DNA from: Anadara kagoshimensis
Taxonomy: Eukaryota > Mollusca > Bivalvia > Arcoida > Arcidae
Direction of reading: 5' to 3'
Assembly (NCBI GenBank): GCA_021292105.1
Contig: CM037870.1
Location: 3,767,058-3,831,057, forward strand
Length of the DNA stretch: 64,000 nucleotides
Under the pieces are notes generated by a model. The model was not told where the DNA came from. It ran no database searches and saw only the letters and a program-made list of their open reading frames with translations. Position numbers and translations under genes: made by a program. Shown piece after piece: positions 12,365-54,190 of the stretch. Numbering within the stretch: position 1 is the first letter of the stretch; the number at the start of each line of letters is the position of its first letter.

Positions 12365-12665
12365 TTGATTGATTGACTGATTGATTGATGTTTTACATCA
12401 CAGTCAAGAATATTTCACTTTTATCAATTCATCCCCAAATATTGGTGAATTGCCAGAAATTTTTACCTTTGTGGTGCAACAGGGCAATGTACACTACCTT
12501 TTATGACATTGTACATCAGTTTTAAAGGTCTTGTCCAAAGGACCTTGTGACTTTCATGATTAAAAGCCGACTGCTTAGCGAAAGAACAGTGACTACCTAT
12601 TTTCAAGTTTTGGTCAGACCCAGTCAGGGTTTAATCTTGACCTCCAACATTTATGAAGGTCATTG
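12365..12665 (-). repeat. SINE-A copy, degenerate
   Basis: It begins with a (gatt)n tail, then 'gttttacatcacagtcaaga' and 'atatttcactt', and continues to 'ggtcagacccagtcaggg'. This is the minus-strand orientation of the SINE at 44719. Confidence 0.7.
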
Positions 12666-12785
12666 GTTCAAAGTTCAAGTGACATTCTTGCATGCTTCAA
12701 GTACATGTATTTTTTAGCTTATTACTTTTGATTATTTTATTTCAGGGGTTAACATAAGTTGGGGAAAACAAGCACCTGTTTAAAT

Positions 12786-43131
<30,346 letters not shown>

Positions 43132-43390
43132 GAAATACAGGTAGTGAAGTTTTAGCTTCATTGACTTTTAACATTTTGTTAGCATAATATATACTATGAA
43201 ATCATTAATTTTCATGTGTCTCAATTTTTGTTGTTTTTTTTTTTCTTTTTTTTTTGTGGATACCCAGCTCCACATGTCAATGAAATGATATTCATTATAA
43301 TCTCGCCTGAAACAGAAACTACAAACTGTGAGTTTACAATCCCACAAAATTGTATGTTTTCTTAGAACCACAGAAATTGGACACATCAAA

Positions 43391-43439
43391 AATAAAGGAT
43401 TTCAAAGAACAAACTGTTATAGTGATAGGCCACAATAAA
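43391..43439 (+). promoter_or_regulatory. Candidate PI3K poly(A) signals
   Basis: Two AATAAA hexamers at 43391-43396 and 43434-43439, 260-310 bp after the stop. These are the first canonical signals downstream, but usage is unverified. Confidence 0.35.
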
Positions 43440-43634
43440 ATATACCCATGGTTGTAGTTACCCAGTCCTAGCTAAGATGCATGAAAAAACAGTGGCAGTG
43501 ACTAATGACCTGATTTAGGATTAACATATTATGATGAACCTATAAAAGTCATAGCTATTCCAAGCAATATGAATAATGTGTATAACCTAATTTTTCTAAA
43601 AAAGTACATTCTACAAATTCCACTCTCCCTTTTT

Positions 43635-43726
43635 AGCTCACCTGTCACTAGTCGACAGTGTAGAATAAAATGGAGCTAAATGCATATTATTCTCAGGTGA
43701 GCGTCAAGGGCCTCATGCCCCTCTTG
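43635..43726 (+). mobile_element. Short relative of the AGCTCACCTG element
   Basis: 'agctcacctgtcactagtcg' to 'caggtgagcgtcaagggcct' and 'catgcccctcttg'. It has the same ends as 16390-19611 with no satellite inside; ~92 bp. Confidence 0.7.
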
Positions 43727-43739
43727 TTTGCTTTATAAG

Positions 43740-44570
43740 GTTATGTTATACTCCTCATTATTCACATGGTTCAAGTTGTTTAGAAGATCTACGGTACATA
43801 CTCTTGAGATTTGTGAAGTTTAAGTTATCTGGTAACTAGAATCACAAGGTATCTTTATTTAAGTACCAAAATTATCAGTGCAATATTAACTAGATGATGC
43901 AATGGAGTCTATAATGGAAATCAAAGTATGTGTATATATGGACATGTGAGTAATCGTGATTAGTACAAGATTGTGAATTAGGTAAAATTATATTTATTAT
44001 TGAACTTATTTTATACAAGTAAAAATACGCAAATTTTTATTTTACTGATTTAAGAAATTACATGTATTCAGAAACTTTTGGTTTGTATAAGAATGGAGTT
44101 TTCGGCTGTGCAATGAGATAACCAATAATGCTTGTGTGGAACAAATATTTATTTTTATTGGATATGGAATTATATCGGTTCAAGTTTTCCAGTAAAAAAA
44201 TGTAATTTAAACAACTCACAAGGTATGATTAATGTTTTCCAAAATGTTCTGCACAAACGTTAAGGAGTGTTGATCACATGGTACTGCGGTGAAAAACCCC
44301 ATCGGTGAAGCTTTAATCAAGTAACACAAACTTTTATCTGAATGGTCTTAGGTTGAGGTATTGTATTTTGAAGTAGTTTTCTTATAAGTGAAATTATCTG
44401 TTCACTTTTAAACCTTAATTGGTGACGACTTTCATGCCATTATAAAGTTTTAAGTTGTATTTATATAACTTACTAGTCATAGAAAATTTTTGTGTTGCCA
44501 TATATTTTAAGTTTGTTTTTTTCATCTACAAAGTGTTGCCATAGTAACCAAAATATTGTTAATTAATCCA
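43740..44570. other. PI3K 3' flank, no recognised feature
   Basis: AT-rich. Part may be 3' UTR if a distal poly(A) site is used. Confidence 0.4.
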
Positions 44571-44718
44571 TTATATAAGTGCATGCTTTACCTCCTATGA
44601 TTTCACACCTCCTTATTATGCTCTTCCATAACTTTGCCATTTTGCCTATTACCACATTATTTTGATGTCTGAAAATCAATTTTATTTTATTTTTTTATAA
44701 GCCTCACTTGGTTTATCA
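44571..44718. mobile_element. MITE-F, split by SINE-A
   Basis: 'ccataactttgccattttgc' and 'attaccacattattttgat' match 46600-46640. The element resumes after the SINE at about 45074 with 'tcatacccca'. Confidence 0.5.
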
Positions 44719-45057
44719 CTGCGGTAGCTCAGTCGGGAGAGTGCTGGTTCCTTAAGTGGGAGGTCATGGGTTCGATCCCCGGCCAGGTCTGACCCAAGAC
44801 TTGAAAGTGGGTAGTGATTGTTCTTTCGCCAAGCACTCGGCATTATGAAATGAAAGTGACGGTTCTTTCAGATGGGAACTTAAAATAAACGAGGTCCCGT
44901 GTCACGGTGGGCTTGGCACGATAAAGAACCCTGCTGTATAATGCCATTAGCGGAACGCACAGGCAAAATTTCTGCACCTTCACCTATAGCTGTCGACGTC
45001 TCGATATAAGTGAAATATTCTTGACTGGGATGTTAAACACCATTACTCAACTCAACT
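44719..45057 (+). repeat. SINE-A, best-preserved copy, 16-bp target duplication
   Basis: The tRNA-like head has 'ggtagctcagtcgggagagt' (A box) and 'gggttcgatccccgg' (B box). The body contains 'cgtgtcacggtgggcttggc' and 'cacctatagctg'. The tail is 'aatattcttgactgggatgt' and (actca)n. 'ctcacttggtttatca' stands on both sides (44703-44718, 45058-45073) without mismatch. Confidence 0.95.
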
Positions 45058-45173
45058 CTCACTTGGTTTATCATCATACCCCACTTATCTGACCTATTTC
45101 GACTCAACAAATGAGAAGAATTTAAGTTTTTCTGTAATGCCATACTGATTTTTGATTGAATAAAACAATTTAA

Positions 45174-45653
45174 TGTTTCCATGGTGATGGAATTTGTTTA
45201 CTTGTAGCATGTTGGATGTTTGAAAGTTTAGTTATTATATGTTTCCATGATAATAGCTATGTGGAGTGTTGTATGTTTGTAGGTTTAGTTGCTATGGTAA
45301 TATTTCCATGGTGATGCTAGTACTTGTTTGGCCATGAAGATTGTATGTTTGTAAGTATAGTAGTTATGGTAAATATCCATGGTGATGCTAGTACTTTGGC
45401 CATGGAGATTTGTATGTCTGTAAGTTTAGTTGCTATGGTATATGTTTCCATGGTAATAATTTGTTTACTCATGGTGTGTTTTATATTTGTAAGTTTAATT
45501 AGCTGCTATAATACATATTTCCATGGTGCTAATAGTTATGTGGATTTGTAAGTTTAGTTGCTATGGTACATGTTTCCATGGTGATAATTTGTTTACTGAA
45601 GGTGTGTTGTATATTTGTGAGTTTAGTTGCTATAGTACACGTTTCCATGGTAA
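45174..45653 (+). repeat. Minisatellite, ~55-77-bp irregular unit, 8 units
   Basis: 'tttccatgg' recurs at 45176, 45242, 45302, 45371, 45448, 45518, 45572 and 45646, with 'gtaagtttagttgctatggt' between. Open frames with repeated 'VSLVAMVYVSMV' come from it. Confidence 0.88.
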
Positions 45654-45734
45654 ATCGGCAGGCAGCTCATCATGACCCAACTAAATTTCAACAGCTTTTT
45701 ACCAGCTGTTATCTACTTGTATTCCTTGATACCT

Positions 45735-45845
45735 GTGGGCCATTAGCTTTTTATATCTCGGCCACTTGGTAGCTGACTTTTGACTCCTTTTTCGTTATTT
45801 CAGTGTCAAACTTTTGACAGGTCTGTACTGTATTACATTATATTT
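45735..45845. repeat. Family M terminal fragment
   Basis: 'tatctcggccacttgg', 'tttttcgtta' and 'acttttgacaggtctgtact' match 55541-55614. Confidence 0.45.
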
Positions 45846-45924
45846 ACAATCACATTGATTTTGCTTCAATGCAGTGTTTGACCTCGATTCTACTTCATGA
45901 CTCGATGCAGTTGAATGGAGCACG

Positions 45925-46053
45925 CGAGCAGGGAATTGTACCATTTAATGACGTCACTGATACTAGTACGTCATTAGTTGCCGTGACGCTGCTTTGGTAC
46001 CGTGATGTCAGCCTTTGTCAGAACATTGTGGGCGTGGCCGGTGATACGTCAAT
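45925..46053 (+). mobile_element. MITE-G, right half
   Basis: 'ccatttaatgacgtcactga', 'tgctttggtaccgtgatg' and 'gggcgtggccggtgatacgt' with 'caat'. The left TIR is missing. Confidence 0.7.
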
Positions 46054-46184
46054 GATGCCGACAGTTGGAACAGTCAATTTTTAACGAGGTAGTTATAGTT
46101 GTTTTTCTTTTATGAAAAGTGTTAAAATGTCAGTTTATATTTTGTGTTTATTTGAAAAAGTTACAAATGATTGTAAATATAAGG

Positions 46185-46332
46185 AATGACATTTACTTTG
46201 ACTGTACTGCATGGAGTTATGCAGTAGAATGGACTGTCTCAAATAACCATGAAAGCCTTCGGCTTTCATTTAATTTGAGACAGTCCATTCTACTGCATAA
46301 CTCCATGCAGTACAGTCAAAGTAAATGTCATT
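46185..46332. repeat. Perfect fold-back palindrome, 60-bp arms
   Basis: 46185-46244 and 46273-46332 pair base for base as far as I can check. The 28-nt centre contains a second hairpin 'gaaagccttcggctttc'. Confidence 0.97.
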
Positions 46333-46568
46333 TAAATGCTGTGACATTCAGTTATCTATCTGCAATCAACATTGTTTTATGAATTCCATTCCAAAAATGG
46401 TGATAGTGTCTTTTATGTTAACATTCCTATGCAATATTTTAAAAAATACATGTAGATATTGTCAAATATATAGAGCGATTAAATCTAAATAGATATTTAT
46501 ATATATAATTTTTTTTTTACAAATTTCATTAAATATATGTTTATATTTATTAAGAACAAAATAAATAT

Positions 46569-46690
46569 ACAGTAAAACCTTGGTGTAATGCCCCTCAATA
46601 ACGTTGCCATCATGCTTATCACCACAATATTTTGAAGTATGCAAAAATCAATTCTCCTATGTTTTCTTCATAACCCTCCTTCATTTATTG
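46569..46690. mobile_element. MITE-F, partial
   Basis: 'tacagtaaaaccttggtgta' left end and 'aacgttgccatcatgcttat' core. Confidence 0.55.
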
Positions 46691-47640
46691 GTTCAGACCT
46701 AGTACTGTTCTATTATTTATGACCTGGTGATTATTCGGTACTTTATACATTCTGTCTCATGATTGGTTGGCAGCATTCACTTGTGCCGTTATCTGTGCCA
46801 TATTTTACGTGCCAAATCTACAACAATTTACCTGATTAAGTGTGAAAGTTTAGATGGAAAGATATTTTTTCCTGTGCTATAATATTATTAAAAATTATTT
46901 TTAATGTGCCATCATTATTTCCAAAACAAAATCAAAAATTATGTGAACACATATACTTCACATACATGTATGTTCATTTTGTCACTAACCCCTCTCACTG
47001 GAAATATTTCCATTATTTCAAAATTTTAAATAATTTATTTTGATAACACATGCATTCATGTGAAATTTCCTTTAAATATGTAACTAAAGCCAACAAAGTG
47101 TTTCTACTAGTGTTAGAAACATTAGGGTCGGTATGCACATTGTAAAAAAATTACGAGTCGCATGATTACCAATGGTAGCTATAGCTTATATGAATATATC
47201 TGGTCTCACACAGATTATAGAACAAAAATATTGTAAATATTAAGTGGTTTTTTTTGTTATATCATTCAGAGGATCAAAAATACATTTGCAGAAGGACTTC
47301 CATTTGTACCCTTCATTTGAATTTCAATTTTGACTGAAAAAGCTAAACATAATGAAATTAACCATTTTCATCAGAATAATGATGATGGCTACTGGAGTAT
47401 AACATCTTCATGTGGCCTGTCAGGCAATGTGCAAAGTGAATAAATCTACCCAGTGGGGAATCAAACTCTGGTCTTGCATGTGAAACTTTTAAGTAGAATT
47501 TAAAGTATGGGTGGGTACAAAATGAAGTCCTACCAAATTTGTATGTTATATAGATTTTTTATAAGCCATTGTTTCTTGCCAAAGCTACAGTGAATTATAT
47601 CAGAATACACATGCCTTATGAAATTACTAATAGTTGTACC
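46691..47640. other. Intergenic, no recognised feature
   Basis: AT-rich, with only short chance open frames. Confidence 0.4.
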
Positions 47641-47661
47641 AGAGTCTTGCCTTGTGAAGGC

Positions 47662-47880
47662 AAACAGCATTGACCTGTCAAATTGACCTTTAATTTATAT
47701 GGACGAGTACATTCATGTTTTGGGAACACAGGTGTTAATTTCATCCATACATTGGTTTTATACTTACTGTGTATCCTGACACTATACCCATTATTGGTTG
47801 GATCATCATGATATTATATGAACATTCCTAATGAAAGGTCAAGAGGACAGGTCAATGTTATTTGACTTGTCATTGTTGGA
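47662..47880. mobile_element. MITE-L copy
   Basis: 'ggcaaacagcattgacctgt' at the left, 'aaaggtcaagaggacaggtc' with 'aatgttatttgac' at the right. Inverted ends of ~35 bp. Confidence 0.7.
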
Positions 47881-47950
47881 ACAATATTTATTAATAGAAA
47901 TTTAATGATAGAATAGCTGCTTGATCTCATTCACTTTGTCTCCAAATACA

Positions 47951-48134
47951 GTCAAACCTGTCTATAAAGGCCACCCAAGGGAACTAAAAAAGTGGCCTTT
48001 ATGGGCAGGTGGTCTTTATATACAGGTTCAAATAATATAAATAAAAGACTATTTTTTTAAGATACATTTTTACTGGCCTTTATAAACAGGTGGCCCTTAT
48101 ATAGAGGTGGCCTTTAAGGCAGGTTGGACTGTAT
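47951..48134 (-). mobile_element. MITE-E, best-preserved copy
   Basis: 'tacagtcaaacctgtctata' with 'aaggccaccc' at the left, 'ggcaggttggactgta' at the right, TA at each border. Four internal 'ggcctttat' or complement motifs. Confidence 0.88.
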
Positions 48135-48498
48135 ATACTCATCCCACACAAATAGAAATATTGCTGTGTGTGTGACAACTTGTTTGAGGGTCTATTTAGA
48201 GTTTTAGTTTTCGCCATATTTGAATTCTGTATTTTATAAAAGTTTTTATACCTAGTTTACAAATTTTCATTATGACCCTGTGCTTGAGCTTTGATCCAAT
48301 TTAGGTAAATGCCTGTCTTAATTGCAACACTTTGCACATCACATGTATTTGAATATACAGTACATGTGAAACATAATTTCATAATAATGAAAAATATTTT
48401 ATTTTTGTTTCTTTGTTAAAAACAATTAGAAAGCTTTTCAAATGAATTAATATTATTTTGTTTCCATTATCCTGTTATTTTGCCTAATTTGTATTGAG

Positions 48499-48527
48499 TG
48501 TGTGTGTGGGGGGGGGGGGGGGGGGGT
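48499..48527 (+). repeat. (TG)n followed by a G-run
   Basis: 'gtgtgtgtg' then about 20 G. Confidence 0.9.
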
Positions 48528-48536
48528 TTAGGGTCA

Positions 48537-48715
48537 ACAACATGAACCTGTCCACTTTACCTTTGATTTAAATATTTATTATTATGGACTAGTAATTCAT
48601 GCATAGGGAACACAATTTATATTTTGAAAGATAATGGAGATCCTTCTGTATGAATACTCTTTATGAAAAGTCAAGCAGACAGGTCAATGTTGTTTGACAA
48701 TACTGGTATATATCT
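48537..48715. mobile_element. MITE-L copy
   Basis: 'caacaacatgaacctgtcca' to 'gacaggtcaatgttgtttga'. Confidence 0.65.
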
Positions 48716-49008
48716 GAACTTATACATGTATTTGATTTTGCCAATCCAAATTTGTGCAAATTAATTTGCTTATTTTCTTTATATTTAATTATAATTGTTA
48801 AGATCAGTTTTTAAGGTGCTTTAAATTTATACTAAAATCAAAACATGTATATGTATATAAATTAAAAACTGAGACTGGGATGAACATTCTAGTGCTTTCA
48901 TCCCTTAAGGGATTTTTCAAGAATGATACAGTTGCCATAAAGCATCACATGTTTTGCACTGTGACATCATAGTATTATCTTTCCTGTTTATCCTGGTCAC
49001 TGTTTTTG

Positions 49009-49063
49009 ATTATATATATATATATAGATATATATATATATAGATAGAGAGAGAGAGAGAGAG
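49009..49063. repeat. (TA)n(GA)n microsatellite
   Basis: Alternating 'tatata' with 'gatata' breaks, then 'gagagagagagagagag'. Confidence 0.9.
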
Positions 49064-49765
49064 CTTTATAAGCATAATTTATTAATGGATGCTGGATGAT
49101 AAAATACTATTGTTAAAACTGTCTATATAGATCAAACCTTTTATGAATTTCTTCCATTTTGAATTTTGTAACCACTTATTTGCACTTGTTTCATTCCACG
49201 GAATCTTTGAAGCTGAAACCAGCTTGTGATTACATTCCATAAACAAATAAACGAAAATGAAATAATTGTTAATTAATAGGGTCCGCCACTGTGTCATGTG
49301 ATACCCCCTTTACATTTGTGCGGAAAAATTATTTCCATTAGATATGGACGTTATCATTGCACTTATTCGACATAAAGCAATGCTTTTCCGAGAACTCGGG
49401 ACCAAAATTTGTTTGATGATTGTCGGAGTTTAAGGTCTACACTTATGTTGTTCAATGTATGTACCATAAAAATGTTATTAAAAAAAGTTTTGGCATAAAT
49501 GTTTAGGGGGTGTTGATCATGTGGTACAACAGAGAACCTCATTGGTTTATATACTCTAGTTATGTTTTATTTCTGATGATAAATATATTGTTTATATGAT
49601 AAAGAGATTGTTTATGTTTTAATTATTAAAATTTAAATGATATATTTTGAATACAAATTTGTATGATAATAAAGTTTATGAAATAAAATGAATAGAAAAT
49701 ATTAATTAGTGCACAATTATTTGTTCAGAGAATAAATTTTTGCTTGTGCATCGAAATATAGACAC

Positions 49766-50266
49766 ACAACATTGGCCTGTCAGATTGACCTTTACTTTGA
49801 GTATTTATTATTGTGGACCAGCACATTTCTTATAGGTTAGTTAAAGTTAAAGTCTGTCCCGAGCCATTAGGCCCATCAGGCCGGAGCTTATCCTTGTTTC
49901 GGTGGCATTAAGCGACTGAGAGTACAAGACTCTCCCCTGAATGGGACGCATTTATTTTTCAGCTGAGTGAACTGGAACAACGTGAAATTAAGTGTCTTGC
50001 TCAAGGACACAACACATCGCCCAGTCCAGGGATCGAACCCACGACCTTCGAATCATGAGTCCAACGCCTTAACCACTAGGCCACGCGCTTCCACTTCATA
50101 TAGGTTACACAGGTGTTTATTTGGTATACATCATGACATCATGGAAAACATGCATTGTTGATTATCAACTGCCTATCCTATTACTTCCCATATTTAAAAT
50201 GGATCATAACATATAAATACTTCTAATGAAAGGTCAGATGGACAGGTCAATGTTGTTTGCCTAACA
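49766..50266. mobile_element. MITE-L interrupted by a SINE
   Basis: The left end 'acaacattggcctgtcagat' (49766-49837) and right end 'ggacaggtcaatgttgtttg' (50110-50266) form one MITE-L once the SINE is set aside. Confidence 0.7.
49838..50100 (-). repeat. tRNA-derived SINE inserted in MITE-L
   Basis: Read on the minus strand: 'gcgtggcctagtggttaagg', 'gtgggttcgatccctgg', then 'ccttgagcaagacacttaat' and a body ending in 'ctttaacttt'. 'tataggtta' stands on both sides. The 'gagcaagacacttaa' block is common in SINEs of marine animals. Confidence 0.88.
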
Positions 50267-50659
50267 CTTTTACAATTTTTAAGCAAATGTTTTAATATTT
50301 TGCAGGTATGTTATCTATGACTAGATTTTGTTTTTTTTTTCAAATCTAAAAAGGTCCACAACAACCTCTTATAATAAGTAAGTGTCACGCTTGCAAAATG
50401 TCAAAACATTTGCTCAAAAACTGGCAGCAACATGTACTGGCTTTGATTTTTTAAATCCCACATTAATAGCTGTGTGCTTGTGTATCTGTCGCCTTCCAAT
50501 TGCTCTATGACTCTTATAAATGGTTGCTCACATAACAGACAGGCGGTTGTATCTTGCTTCGCTCAGCAGTGGTCTTGTTGGTTATTGCTCAGCACAGACG
50601 TACCTGTTTGAGCAGCTTCTTTAAAACAATATAAAAACTCCACAAATGTACTTTTCACG

Positions 50660-50955
50660 AACAAAAATAAACATACCAATCCATGTCGAAATCATAATGT
50701 CAATACAAAGTAAAAACTTGAAGCTGGCAAATTAAGTTAAACACTTAAATTCCATCAGGGAAGTGAGGCCGGGTGCACCGAAATGGTAACCTGTTTAGTT
50801 ACTTAGATCCCCACGTGTAAAATTGAGATTGAAATGGTTATTCAGCTATAGGACCTGAAATATATTGATGGTAATTTTAGATACAGAGACATACTTATCA
50901 ACAATACTGTGATGACGGCCATACAACTTTTTGAAGGTCTTGATAAGCCCGGGAT
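50660..50955 (-). mobile_element. Family H copy (RT-element 3' end)
   Basis: 'aacataccaatccatgtcg', 'gggaagtgaggccgggtgca', 'caatactgtgatgacggcca' and 'ttgataagcccg'. Reaches the coding end of the element. Confidence 0.72.
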
Positions 50956-51104
50956 TGCAATATCCCTGGGTCAACAATTTATTTGTAAGCGATTTGCTTC
51001 TTTGTATACGGTTCCCTTAGTGAAAACAAGCTATACCATATCATATTGTGAAACAAATCCACAATAAGCTGGAAAAGCAGATATATGGCTGCATAGAAAT
51101 GGAA

Positions 51105-51383
51105 AGTTGACAATATGTATTTAAATCTTAATTACGTACGACTTAATGACTGGCAAAAGTTGACAAGATGTATTTAAATCTTAAGATACGGCTTAATGAC
51201 TGGCAAAAGTTGACAACATGTATTTAAATTTAAGGTACGACTTAATGACTGGCAAAAGTTGACAATATGTATTTGAAATTTAAGTTACGGCTTAATGACT
51301 GGCAAAAGTTGACAAGTTGTATTTTAAATCTTAAGTTACGACTTAATGACTGGCCAATGTTGACAAGATGTATTTAAATTTAA
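51105..51383 (+). repeat. Tandem array, ~56-bp unit, about 5 units
   Basis: 'cttaatgactggcaaaagtt' with 'gacaa.atgtatttaaat' recurs. The base after 'acg' alternates a/g in 'acgacttaat' and 'acggcttaat'. Confidence 0.92.
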
Positions 51384-51734
51384 GTCAAAAACACGTCATA
51401 CATGCACCAGTATATTGACGTTCAATTCACTTACAGTTTAATACAACGACAAATATCCGAATCATCTTCATCTTTAAACGAAGGAACAATGGCGTTAAGT
51501 GGTACAATGTTTTAAAAAACCACCTGATGCTATATTTTGACATGCACATAATAGTACAATTAACTTGACAAAGTAGATAGAGACAGGGCCCGACAGCATT
51601 CAAACGAAACGGCAATTTATTACAAAATTACACCCACAATTACGAAACAAGTTGTTGCTGTACCACAAATAGATTCAATTGAACAAAGTAGAAATGTATA
51701 AAAATATAAATAAGACAAATATAAATTAAAATGT

Positions 51735-52010
51735 TCAAAAGCACACCCGTCCATGTCCAAATCACAATCCAAACTAGTAAAAACTTTGAAAATCGGCAAA
51801 TTCGGTTAAACAGGTGAACTTGTACCAGGGAAGTGAGGCCGGGTGCTCCGGAAGGGTAATCAGCACACCCACCAGCCACGTATGTAATCAAAATTGAGAA
51901 TGACAGGTGCATGGAAATAATTATGGTACCTCATATACACCCAAGGTCGATGCCGAGATATTTTGGATACCGAGCCATCTTGCTTATCAAAATATTGTGA
52001 TCATTAGCTC
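51735..52010 (-). mobile_element. Family H copy (RT-element 3' end)
   Basis: 'cacacccgtccatgtccaaa', 'gaggccgggtgctccggaag' and 'agccacgtatgtaatcaaaa', followed by a divergent coding end. Confidence 0.7.
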
Positions 52011-52522
52011 TACCTTATTGTATTAACAAATACATCATAAGCAGGAGAATCAGGTTTATTTCTGCAAAGAAATGGAAAGTTGGCAATTTAGATAAATTGA
52101 TGCCACCACGTTTGTCATACAGGTTTAAATGTAGTCTTTCAAATGAGTTTTACTTTTGTCATTTGCTTTGAAACAAATACATTAAACTTTCAAATAATTT
52201 AATATGAATATCTGATAATCAAAAATATAAAATGTCATTAGTACAAATCGGCTACATTCACAGATCGTATTGTGTCTGGACATTGACATGCGATGTTATG
52301 TTTATTGGGAGTGTTATAAGCACTTTGCCACTCCACTGGACTTTTGTGGTTCGAAAAAAAAAACATTTTGTAAGGTGGCAAATTAATGGTTTGTGGCTAT
52401 TTTTAGGCCAGTTTGTAAAACATGTATATTTCATATGTTTCACTGATATGTGATGGTGGTGTCGGGGTGGGTGGTTCCAAGAAAACAACGAAAATTGGGA
52501 CACCATGAACATTACTGACTTA

Positions 52523-52730
52523 ATTGACGGATCGCCGGCCACGCCCACAATGTTCCGACAAACGCCCGGCATGCTTGAATTAGACGCAAAAAGAATGAAA
52601 ACTCGGCCTTAATTATGCCATTTAATGACGTCACTGATACTAGTACGTCATTAGTTGCCGTGACGCTGCTTTGGTACCGTGATGGCGGCCAGTGTAGGAA
52701 CACTGTGGGCGTGGCCGGCGATACGTCAAT
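52523..52730 (+). mobile_element. MITE-G, best-preserved copy
   Basis: 'attgacggatcgccggccac' with 'gcccacaatgttccgaca' at the left, 'gtgggcgtggccggcgatac' with 'gtcaat' at the right. TIR ~38 bp with two or three mismatches. Confidence 0.9.
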
Positions 52731-52732
52731 TA

Positions 52733-52905
52733 TGACGTCTCTGTATTCAATATTACTCTGGATATATTTGACGTTTCATATTCTCAATATATTGATTACA
52801 CACTTTACAGCTGTAGCTAGCTTACCCTTCTGGAGCACCCGGCCTCACTTCCTTGGTGAAAATTAACTAGTTTCACAAGTTTAAATTGCTTCTGATGAAC
52901 AAAAC
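52733..52905 (+). mobile_element. Family H copy directly abutting MITE-G
   Basis: 'gacgtctctgtattcaatat', 'ttcatattctcaatatattg', 'ggagcacccggcctcacttc', 'aaattgcttctgatgaac'. Confidence 0.65.
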
Positions 52906-52934
52906 GTGTGTTGTTTTGTAATTTAAAATCCACT

Positions 52935-53112
52935 TATTTTACACGTGGCGGGTTTAGCTAGCTAAACAGCAGGTGCTTACCATTTCGCAGCATCCGGTCT
53001 CACTTCCTGGTGGAGTCGCACGTGTTTAACTTCAATTGTCATTTTCAAATTTTTAATTTGCACTGCGATTGTGGTTTGAAAATAGATTGGTATGTTTGTT
53101 ATTGGTTTTCTG
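52935..53112 (+). mobile_element. Family H copy, second in a row
   Basis: 'acacgtggcgggtttagcta', 'gctaaacagcaggtgcttac', 'ggtatgtttgttattgg'. Confidence 0.68.
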
Positions 53113-53339
53113 TTTTTGTTATCTAGGATTCTCGCTTTATTCTTGTCTTGTGCTTTTAAACTTGTGTTTGTTATAATCAAGCGCATGTTTTTCACATATA
53201 GTACTCTTTATAGCATTTCACGATTCGTTTACACTATTTCATAAATCAGTTCTCTCTGATTCAATAACTTTGATTGGTCAGAATTGTTGATTTGCTGTTG
53301 AAAAAAATTTCTATAAATAATAATTAAAATAATTTATAT

Positions 53340-53430
53340 GGAAAAATGAAATAAATGAACATTTAGCACACGTAAATAGCTATGACAATTATGCACTTGC
53401 AAAATGTCCAAATTATTTCATTTTTCCAGA
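53340..53430. repeat. Imperfect inverted repeat
   Basis: 'ggaaaaatgaaataa' pairs with 'ttatttcatttttcc' across ~55 bp. Confidence 0.55.
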
Positions 53431-53535
53431 ACAAGAAAATTCCATAAATGGAAATATAATCGCAACCATTAAACCGCCTTAATGTATTTCATTTTGAGTC
53501 ATCGGTCAGTCACTATTGTCATTTTCCTTTTTCCA

Positions 53536-53536
53536 C

Positions 53537-53567
<31 letters not shown>

Positions 53568-53570
53568 TGT
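53536..53570 (+). repeat. (TTTC)n microsatellite
   Basis: About eight uninterrupted 'tttc' units. Confidence 0.95.
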
Positions 53571-53860
53571 TTTAGAGTTTTATTTTTAAACACATAGTTT
53601 GATCTTGAAAACGCACTATTTAAAATTTTCGATATTGTTGAAACATCATGATCACTGGATGACAACAATGGCTTCCTTATAAGGTCCAAGGCTATATGTA
53701 CATGAATGTTGGTATATAATGATAATTATATTAGTCACTGTTGCCGCATGAGACAATTCATCATTGTTAGGATTATTCTGTATCAAGTGTCTTCCGGATA
53801 ATGGAATTAAACATGTAAGAGTTTCCGGATATAACCACGATTTAAATCGGAGTATTTATT

Positions 53861-54190
53861 CTCTTAACTTTTATTTTAAAGGCATAATTGTAAAATAAAA
53901 CTATTTTGATGTCAGAACATTAATTCTCTTAACTTTCATCATTAAGTACTTAGAATTAAAGAGCATAATTTTAAAATTAGAGCTATTTCGATGAAAAATA
54001 TGAAAAAAAGTTTTATAAAATTTTAAGATAAAAGCTATTTTGGTGAAATATATATGAAAGAGTTTTTAATTTTGTTATACATTTTAAAATAAAAGCTATA
54101 TTGGTAAAATAAAATTGAAAGCGTTTTATTTTGTTATAAATTTTAAATTATTGAAATAAAAATTAAAGAGCTTTATTTTGTTATAAAACA
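53861..54190. repeat. Degenerate AT-rich tandem repeat
   Basis: 'aaaataaaagctattttggt' variants recur every 60-80 bp. Low complexity, with boundaries unclear. Confidence 0.5.

Noticed and set aside
51105-51383. Regular repeats that could suggest a CRISPR array
   Set aside because: Units are contiguous without spacers, in a eukaryotic genome; an ordinary tandem repeat.
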